This document shows positions 16,494-24,053 of a stretch of DNA of 33,871 nt, one piece after another. The notes below the pieces were generated by a model, which saw only the letters and a list, made by a program, of their open reading frames with translations, was not told the DNA's origin and ran no database searches. Each line of letters opens with the position of its first letter. Positions within the stretch are counted from its first letter, which is position 1. The DNA lies in contig JAGAOU010000098.1 of assembly GCA_017623595.1 (NCBI GenBank), positions 1 to 33,871 of the forward strand, given 5' to 3'. The stretch comes from Clostridia bacterium. GTDB lineage: Bacteria; Bacillota; Clostridia; Oscillospirales; UBA644. A program made the position numbers and the translations under genes.

Positions 16494-19400
16494 TCAATTC
16501 GAAGCTGCTTCGGGCCGGGAAGAGTCGGTCGCGGAATCGCTATAGGGGAGATTCAACTGTTCTCTCTTATACTTGATTTCCTTGTTGATCTCCTGAACGT
16601 AGTTCAAGATAGACTCTCTGGCATCCGTGTAATCGTCAAGGACTTCGTTGAATGCAAAGCCATAGTAACGAGAGTAGTAATAACCACCAACCTTCTCTTC
16701 ATAGCCGACGGTGTTTTCCCACTGGTCGAGAATTGCGGTCAATTCCTTCGTGGTCCAGGGCAAACGCTGAGCGGCAGCAAGGTTTGCGGTATTGTAGCGA
16801 GCGGCAACACCCAAGGTAGCTTCCAGTTCAATACCATATTCGTACTGAGCATCTTCACCGCACCACCAGGTCATCCAAGCCCAGCAGGCCTTGGCATGAT
16901 CTTCACCCTTTTCGATACCGCCCTGGTTCAGCAGAGCAATGGAGGAAACGGTGGTAACGGTCTTGTAGTTGATCTCGGGATTGCCTTCCGCGTCAAGAAC
17001 GGGATTTCCGTTTTCATCCACGACCTCGGTGCCGGGGACGGTGGTGAAGGTCCAGTTGCCTTTGATTTCGGGAGCCGCAACACACAGGGTGCTGTAGAAG
17101 GTCAGAGGCTGCATGCCGATGGGCATTTCGCCGAAACGGAAACGGTTCTGGAAGTTAAAGGACTTGGGACAGTTATAAGTAATATAGTAGTCGGTAACAG
17201 TAATGAAGGACTGGATTGCAGTTTCGCTGTCAAGGTTAATCTGATAACCGTTATTCTTATAAAGAGTTTCGCCTCTCTGATAGAGGATGGTGAGGAAATC
17301 CGGGGGAGCAAAGTCCATATAGCGCTTCTTCAGCACGGCGATCATGTCATAAACCTCGGTCCAGGTCTCGGGAATTTCCATACCAAGGTCGGCCATAACA
17401 TCTTCGCGGTAGAAGAGCAGGTCGAAGCTCTGCTTCTCGGGAAGACCGTAAACATTGTGTACGGTTTCACCTTCCCGCTTTTCCTGATCCTTATACATTT
17501 CCAGCGTAATGGAAGTGAAGGCAGTGGGAGCGAACCAGGTTTTAACCTCGTCGAATCCGGGAATCTCGCGATATCCTTCTTCCGCACTTTCCTGCGTATG
17601 ACCCTCAAAGTTATTCAACGCAACCAAAGCATTACGGGAGGCATAGTTAATAATATCGGTAGCGCCCAGACCCATTACAATGTCGGGACCCTTACCTGCA
17701 AAGACGGAGGGAAGCAGCGCGCCGCCGGGAACCAGTTCGATGTCAACACCGATTCCGTACTGATTAATAAAGGCACGTTCAATCAGTCTCTGCTTGATTT
17801 CGGCACGTTCCTTACCGGTGGTAGCCCAGATCGAAACAGTGGTATCAAAGACCTTATCGCTGGTGGCACCGATGGAGTTGGTGTCGGAAGTGAAGGAAGC
17901 GGCAAACATAACGATATTGTGCCAAATGTCTTCGAAGAAATTGGATTCAGCATCGCCGGGAACATAATCGGGCTGAGCCACAAGGATGTAGTCGATTTCC
18001 AAAGGCTGATTACGCATGGTGTTCAGCCAGGAACCCAGGTTGGTGATCTGGTTTTGGAAGTTTTTGAACAGGGAAGCGATCTCATCGGGATCTTCGGACA
18101 TTTCGTAGAGGACGTCGATTACATTATAAATAATAGCGGTCTGCTGACCTTCGCCGCCCATGATCTCGATCAGGTTGTTGTAGATGCTCATCAGAATATC
18201 GCCCTGCGCCTTCAGGTCGGAGATGACATCGGGAATTTCTTCATCCAATTTATAATCGCGGTATTCGTCGGGCTCCGCACCGGTGATCTGCATGATCTTA
18301 CGGTAGTCGTTGTTCAGCTTGTTAACAACGGTATCAACAGCGTTGATATAGTTGCTCAGCTCGCCGGTGGTAGCGGCAATGCGGATGATGTTTTCACCCT
18401 CATTGAACTTGAACAGCAGTTCTTCACCGTAGTCATCGGTGGGAGTGGACAGTGTCCAGGAGGTGTCATAGGGGAAACGGATGCGGGTCGCTTCGCTGAC
18501 GGGAGTCTCGCCGTTGACAGTAATCTGACGGCTGGAGAAGGTACCGGAAGCGATGTTCTGACGGGCACGGAGAACGATCTTGTACAGGCCGGCTTCGGGC
18601 ACGCTGACCTTATATTCCACCCACTGACCGGAGGTATTCCAGTTTTCACCGCCCAGAACGTTGTACTTCAACAGGTCGGAGGACTGGGGCTCGGTAGCCG
18701 CAGAGGAACGGTCGTAAGCGGAGTAAACGGAAGTGGAAGACTTCGCGTAGGGATATTCCGCCTGGATCTTCGTAACAAGGTCGCCGCCTTCGATTCTCAG
18801 AGCGCTGTTTTCAGCCAGGTATTCCGTATAGGAAATGGAGGCTTCCACACCGTAGAGATAGATCTCGGAGAAGGCAACGGGTTCACGGGTGGAGGTAAGA
18901 CGGATGACGTTTTCGCCCTTTTCCAGATAGAACTGGAGAGCGCCGTCATAGGCACCGGTGGAATCCTTGAAATAGGACTTGTCGACCCACTGGTGATTCT
19001 CCACAGAGGGAACGCGGATCTGATTGCCCTTCAGGTCCGTGGGGAAGTAATTGTCGATCAGGCCGTTTTCGTCAGGATCGGAAAGATTTTCGGGATCCTT
19101 AACGTCATCGACAAAAATACGGTCGAGGGCTGCGGTACGGGCTTCGGTGTAGGGAGATTCGCCGTTGATCGTGATGGCACGCTCAATGGCCACGCCCTTA
19201 CCGGGGACCGTAAAATAAGAACAGCCGAGGCCGTAAAGACCGGTGGAGGGAACGTTGACGGTAAACTCAACGTAGCCTTCGTCCTCCATCAAGAGGACGT
19301 TCGATCTTTCTTCGTAAGTATCTTTCACCTGTACCTTTTCGCCGGCGGTATACTTCGTCACATCGATAACGAGAGTTTCTTCCGCGGCGGCTGCACGGGC

Positions 19401-19562
19401 GTAAGTCTGGAGGTATTCACCGTAGGATCCCGCTTTGTAAACGGCGACGAAGGGAATCGAGGAGTCGAGCTCCGTGATTGCCTTCGCGAACGAGGAAACG
19501 GCCAATACCTGGACCGCCATCACAACGACGAGGATCGTTGCGATAACTTTGCTTTTGCGCAC
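16494..19562 (-). CDS. Giant extracellular solute-binding protein with N-terminal carbohydrate-binding-like modules
   Basis: The start is the GTG at 19562: AAGGAAGGTG lies 7 bases upstream and the product opens with a clean signal peptide (VRKSKVIATILVVVMAVQV, cut after about 'SSFAKA'). A longer frame to 19703 would translate the promoter and is rejected. The 1022-residue protein has two beta-sandwich-like modules in residues about 30-390, each with 'GLYGLGCSYFTV' or 'AGLYKIVLRARQN' and a 'GENVIRL'/'GENIIRI' strand, like CBM6/35-type folds. A helical linker follows, then a family 1 binding protein from about residue 565 ('VFAGKGPDIVMGLGATDI', 'YGLPEKQSFDLLFYREDVM', 'ACWAWMTWWCGEDAQYEYG'). Ordinary binding proteins are about 430 residues long. 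There is no lipobox cysteine, so the anchoring mode is unclear. Confidence 0.85.
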   Translation of the reverse strand: MRKSKVIATILVVVMAVQVLAVSSFAKAITELDSSIPFVAVYKAGSYGEYLQTYARAAAAEETLVIDVTKYTAGEKVQVKDTYEERSNVLLMEDEGYVEFTVNVPSTGLYGLGCSYFTVPGKGVAIERAITINGESPYTEARTAALDRIFVDDVKDPENLSDPDENGLIDNYFPTDLKGNQIRVPSVENHQWVDKSYFKDSTGAYDGALQFYLEKGENVIRLTSTREPVAFSEIYLYGVEASISYTEYLAENSALRIEGGDLVTKIQAEYPYAKSSTSVYSAYDRSSAATEPQSSDLLKYNVLGGENWNTSGQWVEYKVSVPEAGLYKIVLRARQNIASGTFSSRQITVNGETPVSEATRIRFPYDTSWTLSTPTDDYGEELLFKFNEGENIIRIAATTGELSNYINAVDTVVNKLNNDYRKIMQITGAEPDEYRDYKLDEEIPDVISDLKAQGDILMSIYNNLIEIMGGEGQQTAIIYNVIDVLYEMSEDPDEIASLFKNFQNQITNLGSWLNTMRNQPLEIDYILVAQPDYVPGDAESNFFEDIWHNIVMFAASFTSDTNSIGATSDKVFDTTVSIWATTGKERAEIKQRLIERAFINQYGIGVDIELVPGGALLPSVFAGKGPDIVMGLGATDIINYASRNALVALNNFEGHTQESAEEGYREIPGFDEVKTWFAPTAFTSITLEMYKDQEKREGETVHNVYGLPEKQSFDLLFYREDVMADLGMEIPETWTEVYDMIAVLKKRYMDFAPPDFLTILYQRGETLYKNNGYQINLDSETAIQSFITVTDYYITYNCPKSFNFQNRFRFGEMPIGMQPLTFYSTLCVAAPEIKGNWTFTTVPGTEVVDENGNPVLDAEGNPEINYKTVTTVSSIALLNQGGIEKGEDHAKACWAWMTWWCGEDAQYEYGIELEATLGVAARYNTANLAAAQRLPWTTKELTAILDQWENTVGYEEKVGGYYYSRYYGFAFNEVLDDYTDARESILNYVQEINKEIKYKREQLNLPYSDSATDSSRPEAASN

Positions 19563-19676
19563 TGCAAAACACCTTCCTTTTGGTTCGAATATTGCCATGG
19601 AGACGTAAAACGACTTACGAGGCGCTCGCAAATGTTTTGTTTCTCCCATATTGCCAAGGGTAGACCCCTTTTTTAC
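19563..19676 (-). promoter_or_regulatory. Leader of the ABC operon with small hairpins
   Basis: The roughly 113-nt leader between promoter and GTG can form short hairpins: 19604-19619 (CGTAA/TTACG), 19618-19628 (CGAG/CTCG) and AAGGG/CCCTT at 19656-19670. An 8-base motif GGCAATAT occurs twice. No known riboswitch is recognised. Confidence 0.3.
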
Positions 19677-19682
19677 TTGCTT

Positions 19683-19711
19683 ATTATAATATATTTGCGC
19701 CAAAATGTCAA
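19683..19711 (-). promoter_or_regulatory. Consensus SigA promoter of the eight-gene ABC operon
   Basis: Minus-strand TTGACA (19706-19711), exactly 17 bp, TATAAT (19683-19688): a full consensus match. No operator palindrome is obvious around it. Confidence 0.92.
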
Positions 19712-20046
19712 GTGATTTTCTACTCTTTTCGAGGGTTCCTCCCCCCGACCTCGTGCAAAATTGATGATATTTTTCACAGTTTGTTCCGTAATTTCGTACA
19801 TTTTTAAGTCCATTTTTCGACTACTGTCATGCGAGCATTACAACCAAAATACAATATATAGCATTTTACAATACCGTTTTGGAATTATTTTATCAAGATA
19901 TTGTGTTCATCCGTCAACCCCGAAAAATGCAAAATGTGCAATTTGCACAAAAATTCACGCTAAAAAAAGGTTCAAAAAAACGAAACAAAGGTTTCACAGA
20001 CAGTTGACAAACTTTTTTAAGTTCAACTTTTTTATGAACTTTTCGG
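19712..20046. other. AT-rich gene-free stretch
   Basis: I see no credible gene. The stretch has many A and T runs and an imperfect inverted repeat around AAGTTCAACTTTTTT (about 20018-20042). It separates the ABC operon promoter from the terminator of the sortase operon. Confidence 0.6.
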
Positions 20047-20079
20047 ACAAAAAAACACCCCGACCAATAGGCCGGGGCG
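20047..20079 (-). terminator. Rho-independent terminator of the transketolase/sortase operon
   Basis: Ten-pair stem with two G-U pairs (20070-20079 with 20056-20065), loop TATT, then seven Ts on the minus strand. It lies 18 nt past the sortase stop codon. Confidence 0.9.
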
Positions 20080-20097
20080 TATAACGAAATTGAAACA

Positions 20098-22026
20098 TCA
20101 GGCAGGAGGAAGATCCGTCGGCGTTCCCGAATCCACGGGAAGAGAGGTGTCGGAAGCCGTTCCGCCGTCCGTATCCGAAGGTACCTGCGGAACCTCGGAG
20201 GAAGACTCGGAGGGAACAGAAGTGCCGGAATCGGCGGTATCATCGGTGGGAGTCCCGCTATCGGTCACACCGGGATTATCGGTGGGAACAGAGGCCGAAT
20301 CGGAGGAAACAATCTCCCCTCCCCCTTCCGTCGTGCCACCCGAATCGGTGGTATCGGAAGGATCTGCCCCCACAGAATCCGTAGGAACATCGGTGGGCTG
20401 CCCGGAAGTATCGACAGAGGAATCCGTACCGGGAACATCGGTGCTCGGGGGAACATCGGTGGTACCGACATCGGGCGAAGCCCCTGTTCCGTCGGTGGAA
20501 GGAATGTCCGTGGGGGTATCGGTGGGGATGTCAGTAGGAATATCGGTGGGCGCGTCAACGGATCCATCCGTCACATCGGTGGAATTATCGGTGACACCGG
20601 ATCCGCCGGAGCTTCCGGTGAATCCCTGTCCGTCATCGTCGGTAAAACTCGGCCCCGGCAGTTCTCCCAAGGCTTCATGCTTCATCAAAACCGCATGCAC
20701 CGCCACGCGCATATTTTCATCGGTGCCCTTACAGGTGGACATGGTCATAATCCGATCCTTGGGCGAAAATTCAAACTTTTCAAATGCGGGAATCATGTTC
20801 TTATTCTGCAGGGTATACAAAAAGTCTACATATTCCGCATCATCGACAAAGGCAGTATCAATGTAGTTAAAATCGACCGTAGTCTCATACCAGGAAAAGA
20901 TCTGCCACACAGAGCGTTCCATGGGCGTGTTGATATAAATAAAGTGATTATAGCCGTCCTGTTGCCACGCCCGTTGTGTATTCAGATACTTCAATCCGCC
21001 AAAAATCATATAACTGCGAGCATGGCCGTAGAAGATCAGATTCCGATTACTGCGCAGGTTTGGCATATAGTTGCGGCAGTCGGCATAAACCCAGCCGTTT
21101 TCGCTGACACTGTGATCAAAAGAGGTGTTGAGATAATAGTCATTGTCATCCCCCTGCACCACGGGCAGATTGATGGGCAAACCCTTCACATCCGCTGTGG
21201 AGGGCACATAAAGCCAACAAACCGTATCCTCGTTCTCCCCCTTCAACGCCGCAAAATCCACCGTCTGCAAGAACGGAAGGGTGGCGGGGTCAATATCCGT
21301 GGGAGCGATGGCTTGCCATGCATCCAGATCGGGATAAGGCAGCGGCGGCATAACCGAGCTGTCCCCCTCCTGCAGCTCGGGGAAGGCAAGGCCCGACAAT
21401 TCCTGTCGCACCCCTTCCACAGCGGTGTCCAGCAGAGATTGCTCGAAGATGCCGAGCAGGCTGAAGGAAAAGACAAAGGCACAAGCGGCGAGCATCAAAA
21501 GAGAAATGGGAGAATATTTCAAATATCCCCCTTTTTTCTTTTTCTTCTCAACGGGAGGGGCTTCCGCTGAAGAGGTCCCGGGCTCCGACGGAGCATCCTC
21601 AGGAGGCGGCGGTGGAGCAGAAGATTTCTCGGAAGGTTCCTCGACGGGAAGATCCTGTACATCCTCATCGGCAGAAGACTCCTCGGAAGAAGATTCTTCC
21701 GAAGACTCATCCTCGGAATTCACCACTTCGGGGTCATGCTCCGCCGCAGGAGTGTCCTCTTCCGTCGGCAAGGGTGCAGATTCTTCCTCGGAAGCCTCAG
21801 CAGACGCTCCCTCCGATGTAGTCTCCCCTTCCGCCGCATCCGACGGCGCTTCCGCTGAGGAGTCCTGCGCAGAAGGGGCCTGATCAACGGAAACGGGAGC
21901 CTCCGTCACGGAAGCACGCTCTTCAGGCACAGATTCAACCGTTGCCCCTTCGGGGTGCACGGATTCGGCGCAAGCCTCGGCGGCTTGCGTCTCCTCCTCG
22001 GGAACCCGATTTTTTTCATCAGACAT
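20098..22026 (-). CDS. Class B sortase with acidic cytosolic head and Thr/Asp/Pro-rich outer tail
   Basis: A 642-residue protein in four parts. Residues 1-160 are cytosolic, very rich in Glu, Ser and Ala. KKKKK then precedes one membrane helix (about 173-193). Residues about 265-450 are a class B sortase: 'VVQGDDNDYYL', 'FYGHARSYM' with catalytic His335, 'MTMSTCKG' with Cys432 and 'NMRVAVHAVL' with Arg440. Sortases normally end here, but a 190-residue tail of Thr/Asp/Ser/Pro repeats (PTDIPTDIPTDTPTDIP) follows. The enzyme should attach surface proteins to cell wall or pilin partners; no sorted substrate is in the window. AGGAGG precedes ATG 22026, 34 nt after the transketolase stop, so co-transcription is likely. 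Confidence 0.9.
   Translation of the reverse strand: MSDEKNRVPEEETQAAEACAESVHPEGATVESVPEERASVTEAPVSVDQAPSAQDSSAEAPSDAAEGETTSEGASAEASEEESAPLPTEEDTPAAEHDPEVVNSEDESSEESSSEESSADEDVQDLPVEEPSEKSSAPPPPPEDAPSEPGTSSAEAPPVEKKKKKGGYLKYSPISLLMLAACAFVFSFSLLGIFEQSLLDTAVEGVRQELSGLAFPELQEGDSSVMPPLPYPDLDAWQAIAPTDIDPATLPFLQTVDFAALKGENEDTVCWLYVPSTADVKGLPINLPVVQGDDNDYYLNTSFDHSVSENGWVYADCRNYMPNLRSNRNLIFYGHARSYMIFGGLKYLNTQRAWQQDGYNHFIYINTPMERSVWQIFSWYETTVDFNYIDTAFVDDAEYVDFLYTLQNKNMIPAFEKFEFSPKDRIMTMSTCKGTDENMRVAVHAVLMKHEALGELPGPSFTDDDGQGFTGSSGGSGVTDNSTDVTDGSVDAPTDIPTDIPTDTPTDIPSTDGTGASPDVGTTDVPPSTDVPGTDSSVDTSGQPTDVPTDSVGADPSDTTDSGGTTEGGGEIVSSDSASVPTDNPGVTDSGTPTDDTADSGTSVPSESSSEVPQVPSDTDGGTASDTSLPVDSGTPTDLPPA
20101..20604 (-). 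repeat. Low-complexity region encoding the sortase tail
   Basis: Degenerate repeats of triplets for Thr-Asp-x-Pro, Thr-Asp-Ser-Gly and similar units, running to the stop codon. The frame is intact across the whole stretch. Such tracts can change length by slippage. Confidence 0.75.
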
Positions 22027-22060
22027 AACAGCACCTCCTCAAGGGGCGCAACAAACTTAC

Positions 22061-23035
22061 TTAACGATCCAGCAGGCTCAGCTTTTCGGGAGCCTTGGCC
22101 GCCAGAATCTTGCGGCAGACCGCCTCGGCGGTAAAGCCGTATTTTTCCATCAATTCCGCAGGTGTACCGGATTTGCCGAAAGCATCCTCCACGCCGATGC
22201 GGATCACAGCAGGTCCCTTGCGGGCGAAATCCACCTCACAGGCCGCTTCGCAAACCGCAGAACCGAAGCCGCCGTTGATGTTATGGTCTTCAAAGGTAAC
22301 GATCAGCCCCGTATCCTTCAAAGCATCCTCAATAGCCTTGTTATCCACGGGTTTGACGGAGGGCATGTCAACGATACGGCAGGTCATACCCACGGAAGCC
22401 AGCAATTCCTTCACCTGAGCCGTCAGCTCATGGAAATGTCCGCAGAACATCAGCGTCACGTCATTCCCTTCCGCAATGCGGTAGGACTGCCCTGCGGTAT
22501 AGGTAACGCTTCCTTCGGGATACACCACGGGAACGGCAAGACGTCCGCCGCGAATGTACACAGGGCCGTCATGCTCTACGGCAAAGCGAAGAGCAGCCTT
22601 CATCTGGGTGGCATCGGAGGGGTTAATCACGATCATTCCGGGGATGGTGCGCATAAGGCCCAAATCCTCCAGGCACTGATGGGTGGCCCCGTCTTCCCCA
22701 ACGGTCAGACCGGAGTGGGTCCCAACGATCTTGACATTCAGGTGAGGATATGCAACGGTGTTGCGGATCTGCTCAAAAGCACGTCCCGCGGCGAACATGG
22801 CAAAGGACGAGGCAAACACAATGTTTCCGCAGGTGGCAAGGCCTGCAGCCACGCCGATCATATTCCCTTCGGCAATACCGCAATCGATAAAGCGCTCGGG
22901 ATACTGCTTCTTAAAGGTGATGGTCTTGGTTGCCTTGGCAAGGTCGGCATCCAGGACGTAAAAATTGGAATATTCATTCGCGAGCTCTACGAGACCTTCG
23001 CCGTAGGCGTCACGGGTTGCTTTCAACTCAGCCAT
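22061..23035 (-). CDS. Transketolase, C-terminal subunit
   Basis: This 324-residue protein has the pyrimidine-binding and C-terminal domains of a split transketolase. Visible signs are 'YVLDADLAKAT' at the start, 'FIDCGIAEGNMIGVAAGLA' with the conserved catalytic Glu, 'GTHSGLTVGEDGATHQCLED' and 'GPVYIRGGR'. Together with the N-terminal subunit it transfers two-carbon units in the non-oxidative pentose phosphate pathway, using thiamine diphosphate. The start overlaps the end of the N-terminal gene by 8 bases, which should give balanced synthesis. Many anaerobic Firmicutes carry the enzyme as two genes. Confidence 0.95.
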   Translation of the reverse strand: MAELKATRDAYGEGLVELANEYSNFYVLDADLAKATKTITFKKQYPERFIDCGIAEGNMIGVAAGLATCGNIVFASSFAMFAAGRAFEQIRNTVAYPHLNVKIVGTHSGLTVGEDGATHQCLEDLGLMRTIPGMIVINPSDATQMKAALRFAVEHDGPVYIRGGRLAVPVVYPEGSVTYTAGQSYRIAEGNDVTLMFCGHFHELTAQVKELLASVGMTCRIVDMPSVKPVDNKAIEDALKDTGLIVTFEDHNINGGFGSAVCEAACEVDFARKGPAVIRIGVEDAFGKSGTPAELMEKYGFTAEAVCRKILAAKAPEKLSLLDR

Positions 23036-23837
23036 TGTTTTCCAGCTCCTTCATTGCAATTTCGTATTCTGCCTGCTTGGGGGCGGCACCGTGCCAATCG
23101 CACTGATTTTCCATGTAAGAAACGCCCTTACCCTTGACGGTATGCGCCACAACACAGGTAGGTTGCCCCTTGGTTTCCCGTGCGGTCTTCAGGGCAGCGC
23201 GGATGGCGTCATAATCGTGACCGTCGATCTCAATCACGTTCAGACCGAAAGCACGCATTTTGTCGGGAACGGGATCAGAGCCCATGACCTCGGCGGTGGT
23301 ACCGTCGATCTGAAGGCCGTTGAGGTCCACAAACACGCAGAGATTATCCAGCTTGTAATGGGCGGCAAACATCATCGCCTCCCAAACCTGACCTTCTTCC
23401 AGCTCGCCGTCACCAAGAACCGCATAAACACGGTAATTTTCCTCCCGCAGCTTTGCGGAAAGAGCCATGCCGCAGGCAGTGGAGATTCCCTGACCGAGAG
23501 AGCCTGTGGAGATATCCACACCGGGGGTGGACTTCATGCTGGGATGCCCTTCCAGATAGCTGTCGATCTTACGCAGGGTAACCATATCCTCTGCGGGGAA
23601 ATAGCCCTTCAGCGCCAGCGCGGCGTAGAGTGCGGGTGCCGCATGTCCCTTGGACAGAACAAAACGGTCCCGATCCGCCTTCTTGGGATCGGCCGGATCC
23701 AGATTCATTTCTTCGTTGTACAGCACCGCCAAAATGTCGGTACAGGACAGAGAGCCTCCGGGATGTCCGCTCTTAGCGTGATACAGGGAGGTCAGGATCA
23801 GCTTGCGCATTTCCTTTGCCATGCATTCGGTGTTCAT
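23028..23837 (-). CDS. Transketolase, N-terminal (thiamine diphosphate-binding) subunit
   Basis: A 269-residue protein with 'HAKSGHPGGSLSCTDILA' near the N-terminus, 'RFVLSKGHAAPALYAAL', 'STGSLGQGIS' and the thiamine diphosphate/Mg motif 'GDGELEEGQVWEAMMFAAH' ending at 'DLNGLQIDG'. This is the standard N-terminal half of a split transketolase and needs the adjacent C-terminal subunit for activity. AAGGAG precedes ATG 23837. The leader includes a G/C hairpin (23858-23875) just downstream of the transcription start. It is the first gene of a three-gene unit that ends with the sortase. Confidence 0.95.
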   Translation of the reverse strand: MNTECMAKEMRKLILTSLYHAKSGHPGGSLSCTDILAVLYNEEMNLDPADPKKADRDRFVLSKGHAAPALYAALALKGYFPAEDMVTLRKIDSYLEGHPSMKSTPGVDISTGSLGQGISTACGMALSAKLREENYRVYAVLGDGELEEGQVWEAMMFAAHYKLDNLCVFVDLNGLQIDGTTAEVMGSDPVPDKMRAFGLNVIEIDGHDYDAIRAALKTARETKGQPTCVVAHTVKGKGVSYMENQCDWHGAAPKQAEYEIAMKELENNG

Positions 23838-23857
23838 GCTTTCGTCTCCTTATGTGT

Positions 23858-23875
23858 CCCCCGAGGATCGGGGGG
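23858..23875 (-). promoter_or_regulatory. G/C hairpin in the transketolase leader
   Basis: CCCCCGA/TCGGGGG stem with a 3-nt loop, in the short leader between promoter and AAGGAG. It may stabilise the 5' end of the mRNA. No T-tract follows, so it is not a terminator. Confidence 0.4.
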
Positions 23876-23890
23876 AATATTCTGAATTAC

Positions 23891-23919
23891 AGTATACCAT
23901 AAAATTTTAAGAAATGCAA
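23891..23919 (-). promoter_or_regulatory. SigA-type promoter of the transketolase/sortase operon
   Basis: Minus-strand TTGCAT (23914-23919), 17-bp spacer, TATACT (23891-23896). Confidence 0.8.
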
Positions 23920-23979
23920 GAGAACGAAAAAAGATTCCGAAAAATTGCCGATTTTCTTCCGATTCTCGTACGAAACCCC

Positions 23980-24008
23980 TTGCATTTTGCATCAAAATGT
24001 GCTATACT
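23980..24008 (+). promoter_or_regulatory. SigA-type promoter of the carboxypeptidase gene
   Basis: TTGCAT (23980-23985), 17-bp spacer, TATACT (24003-24008). The hexamers and spacer length are identical to those of the divergent transketolase promoter. Confidence 0.82.
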
Positions 24009-24053
24009 GAAAAAAACATCACCCATTCCGCCCTTCCTCGAAAGGATCTTTTC

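Noticed and set aside
19563-19703. N-terminal extension of the solute-binding protein to an ATG at 19703
   Set aside because: It would translate the -10 box region and the leader. The GTG at 19562 has the ribosome site and gives a clean signal peptide.
15681-19715. A 1344-codon open frame on the plus strand across the binding protein and permease
   Set aside because: It is an antisense shadow of high-bias coding sequence. It crosses the operon promoter and has no domain pattern.
20098-20160. Possible LPxTG-type sorting signal at the sortase C-terminus
   Set aside because: The tail ends in '...TPTDLPPA' with no hydrophobic helix or basic tail, so the protein is not itself a sortase substrate.
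20101-20604. Repeated Thr-Asp-Pro codons considered as a CRISPR array or tandem DNA repeat
   Set aside because: Units are degenerate, have no spacers and stay in one coding frame as the sortase tail.
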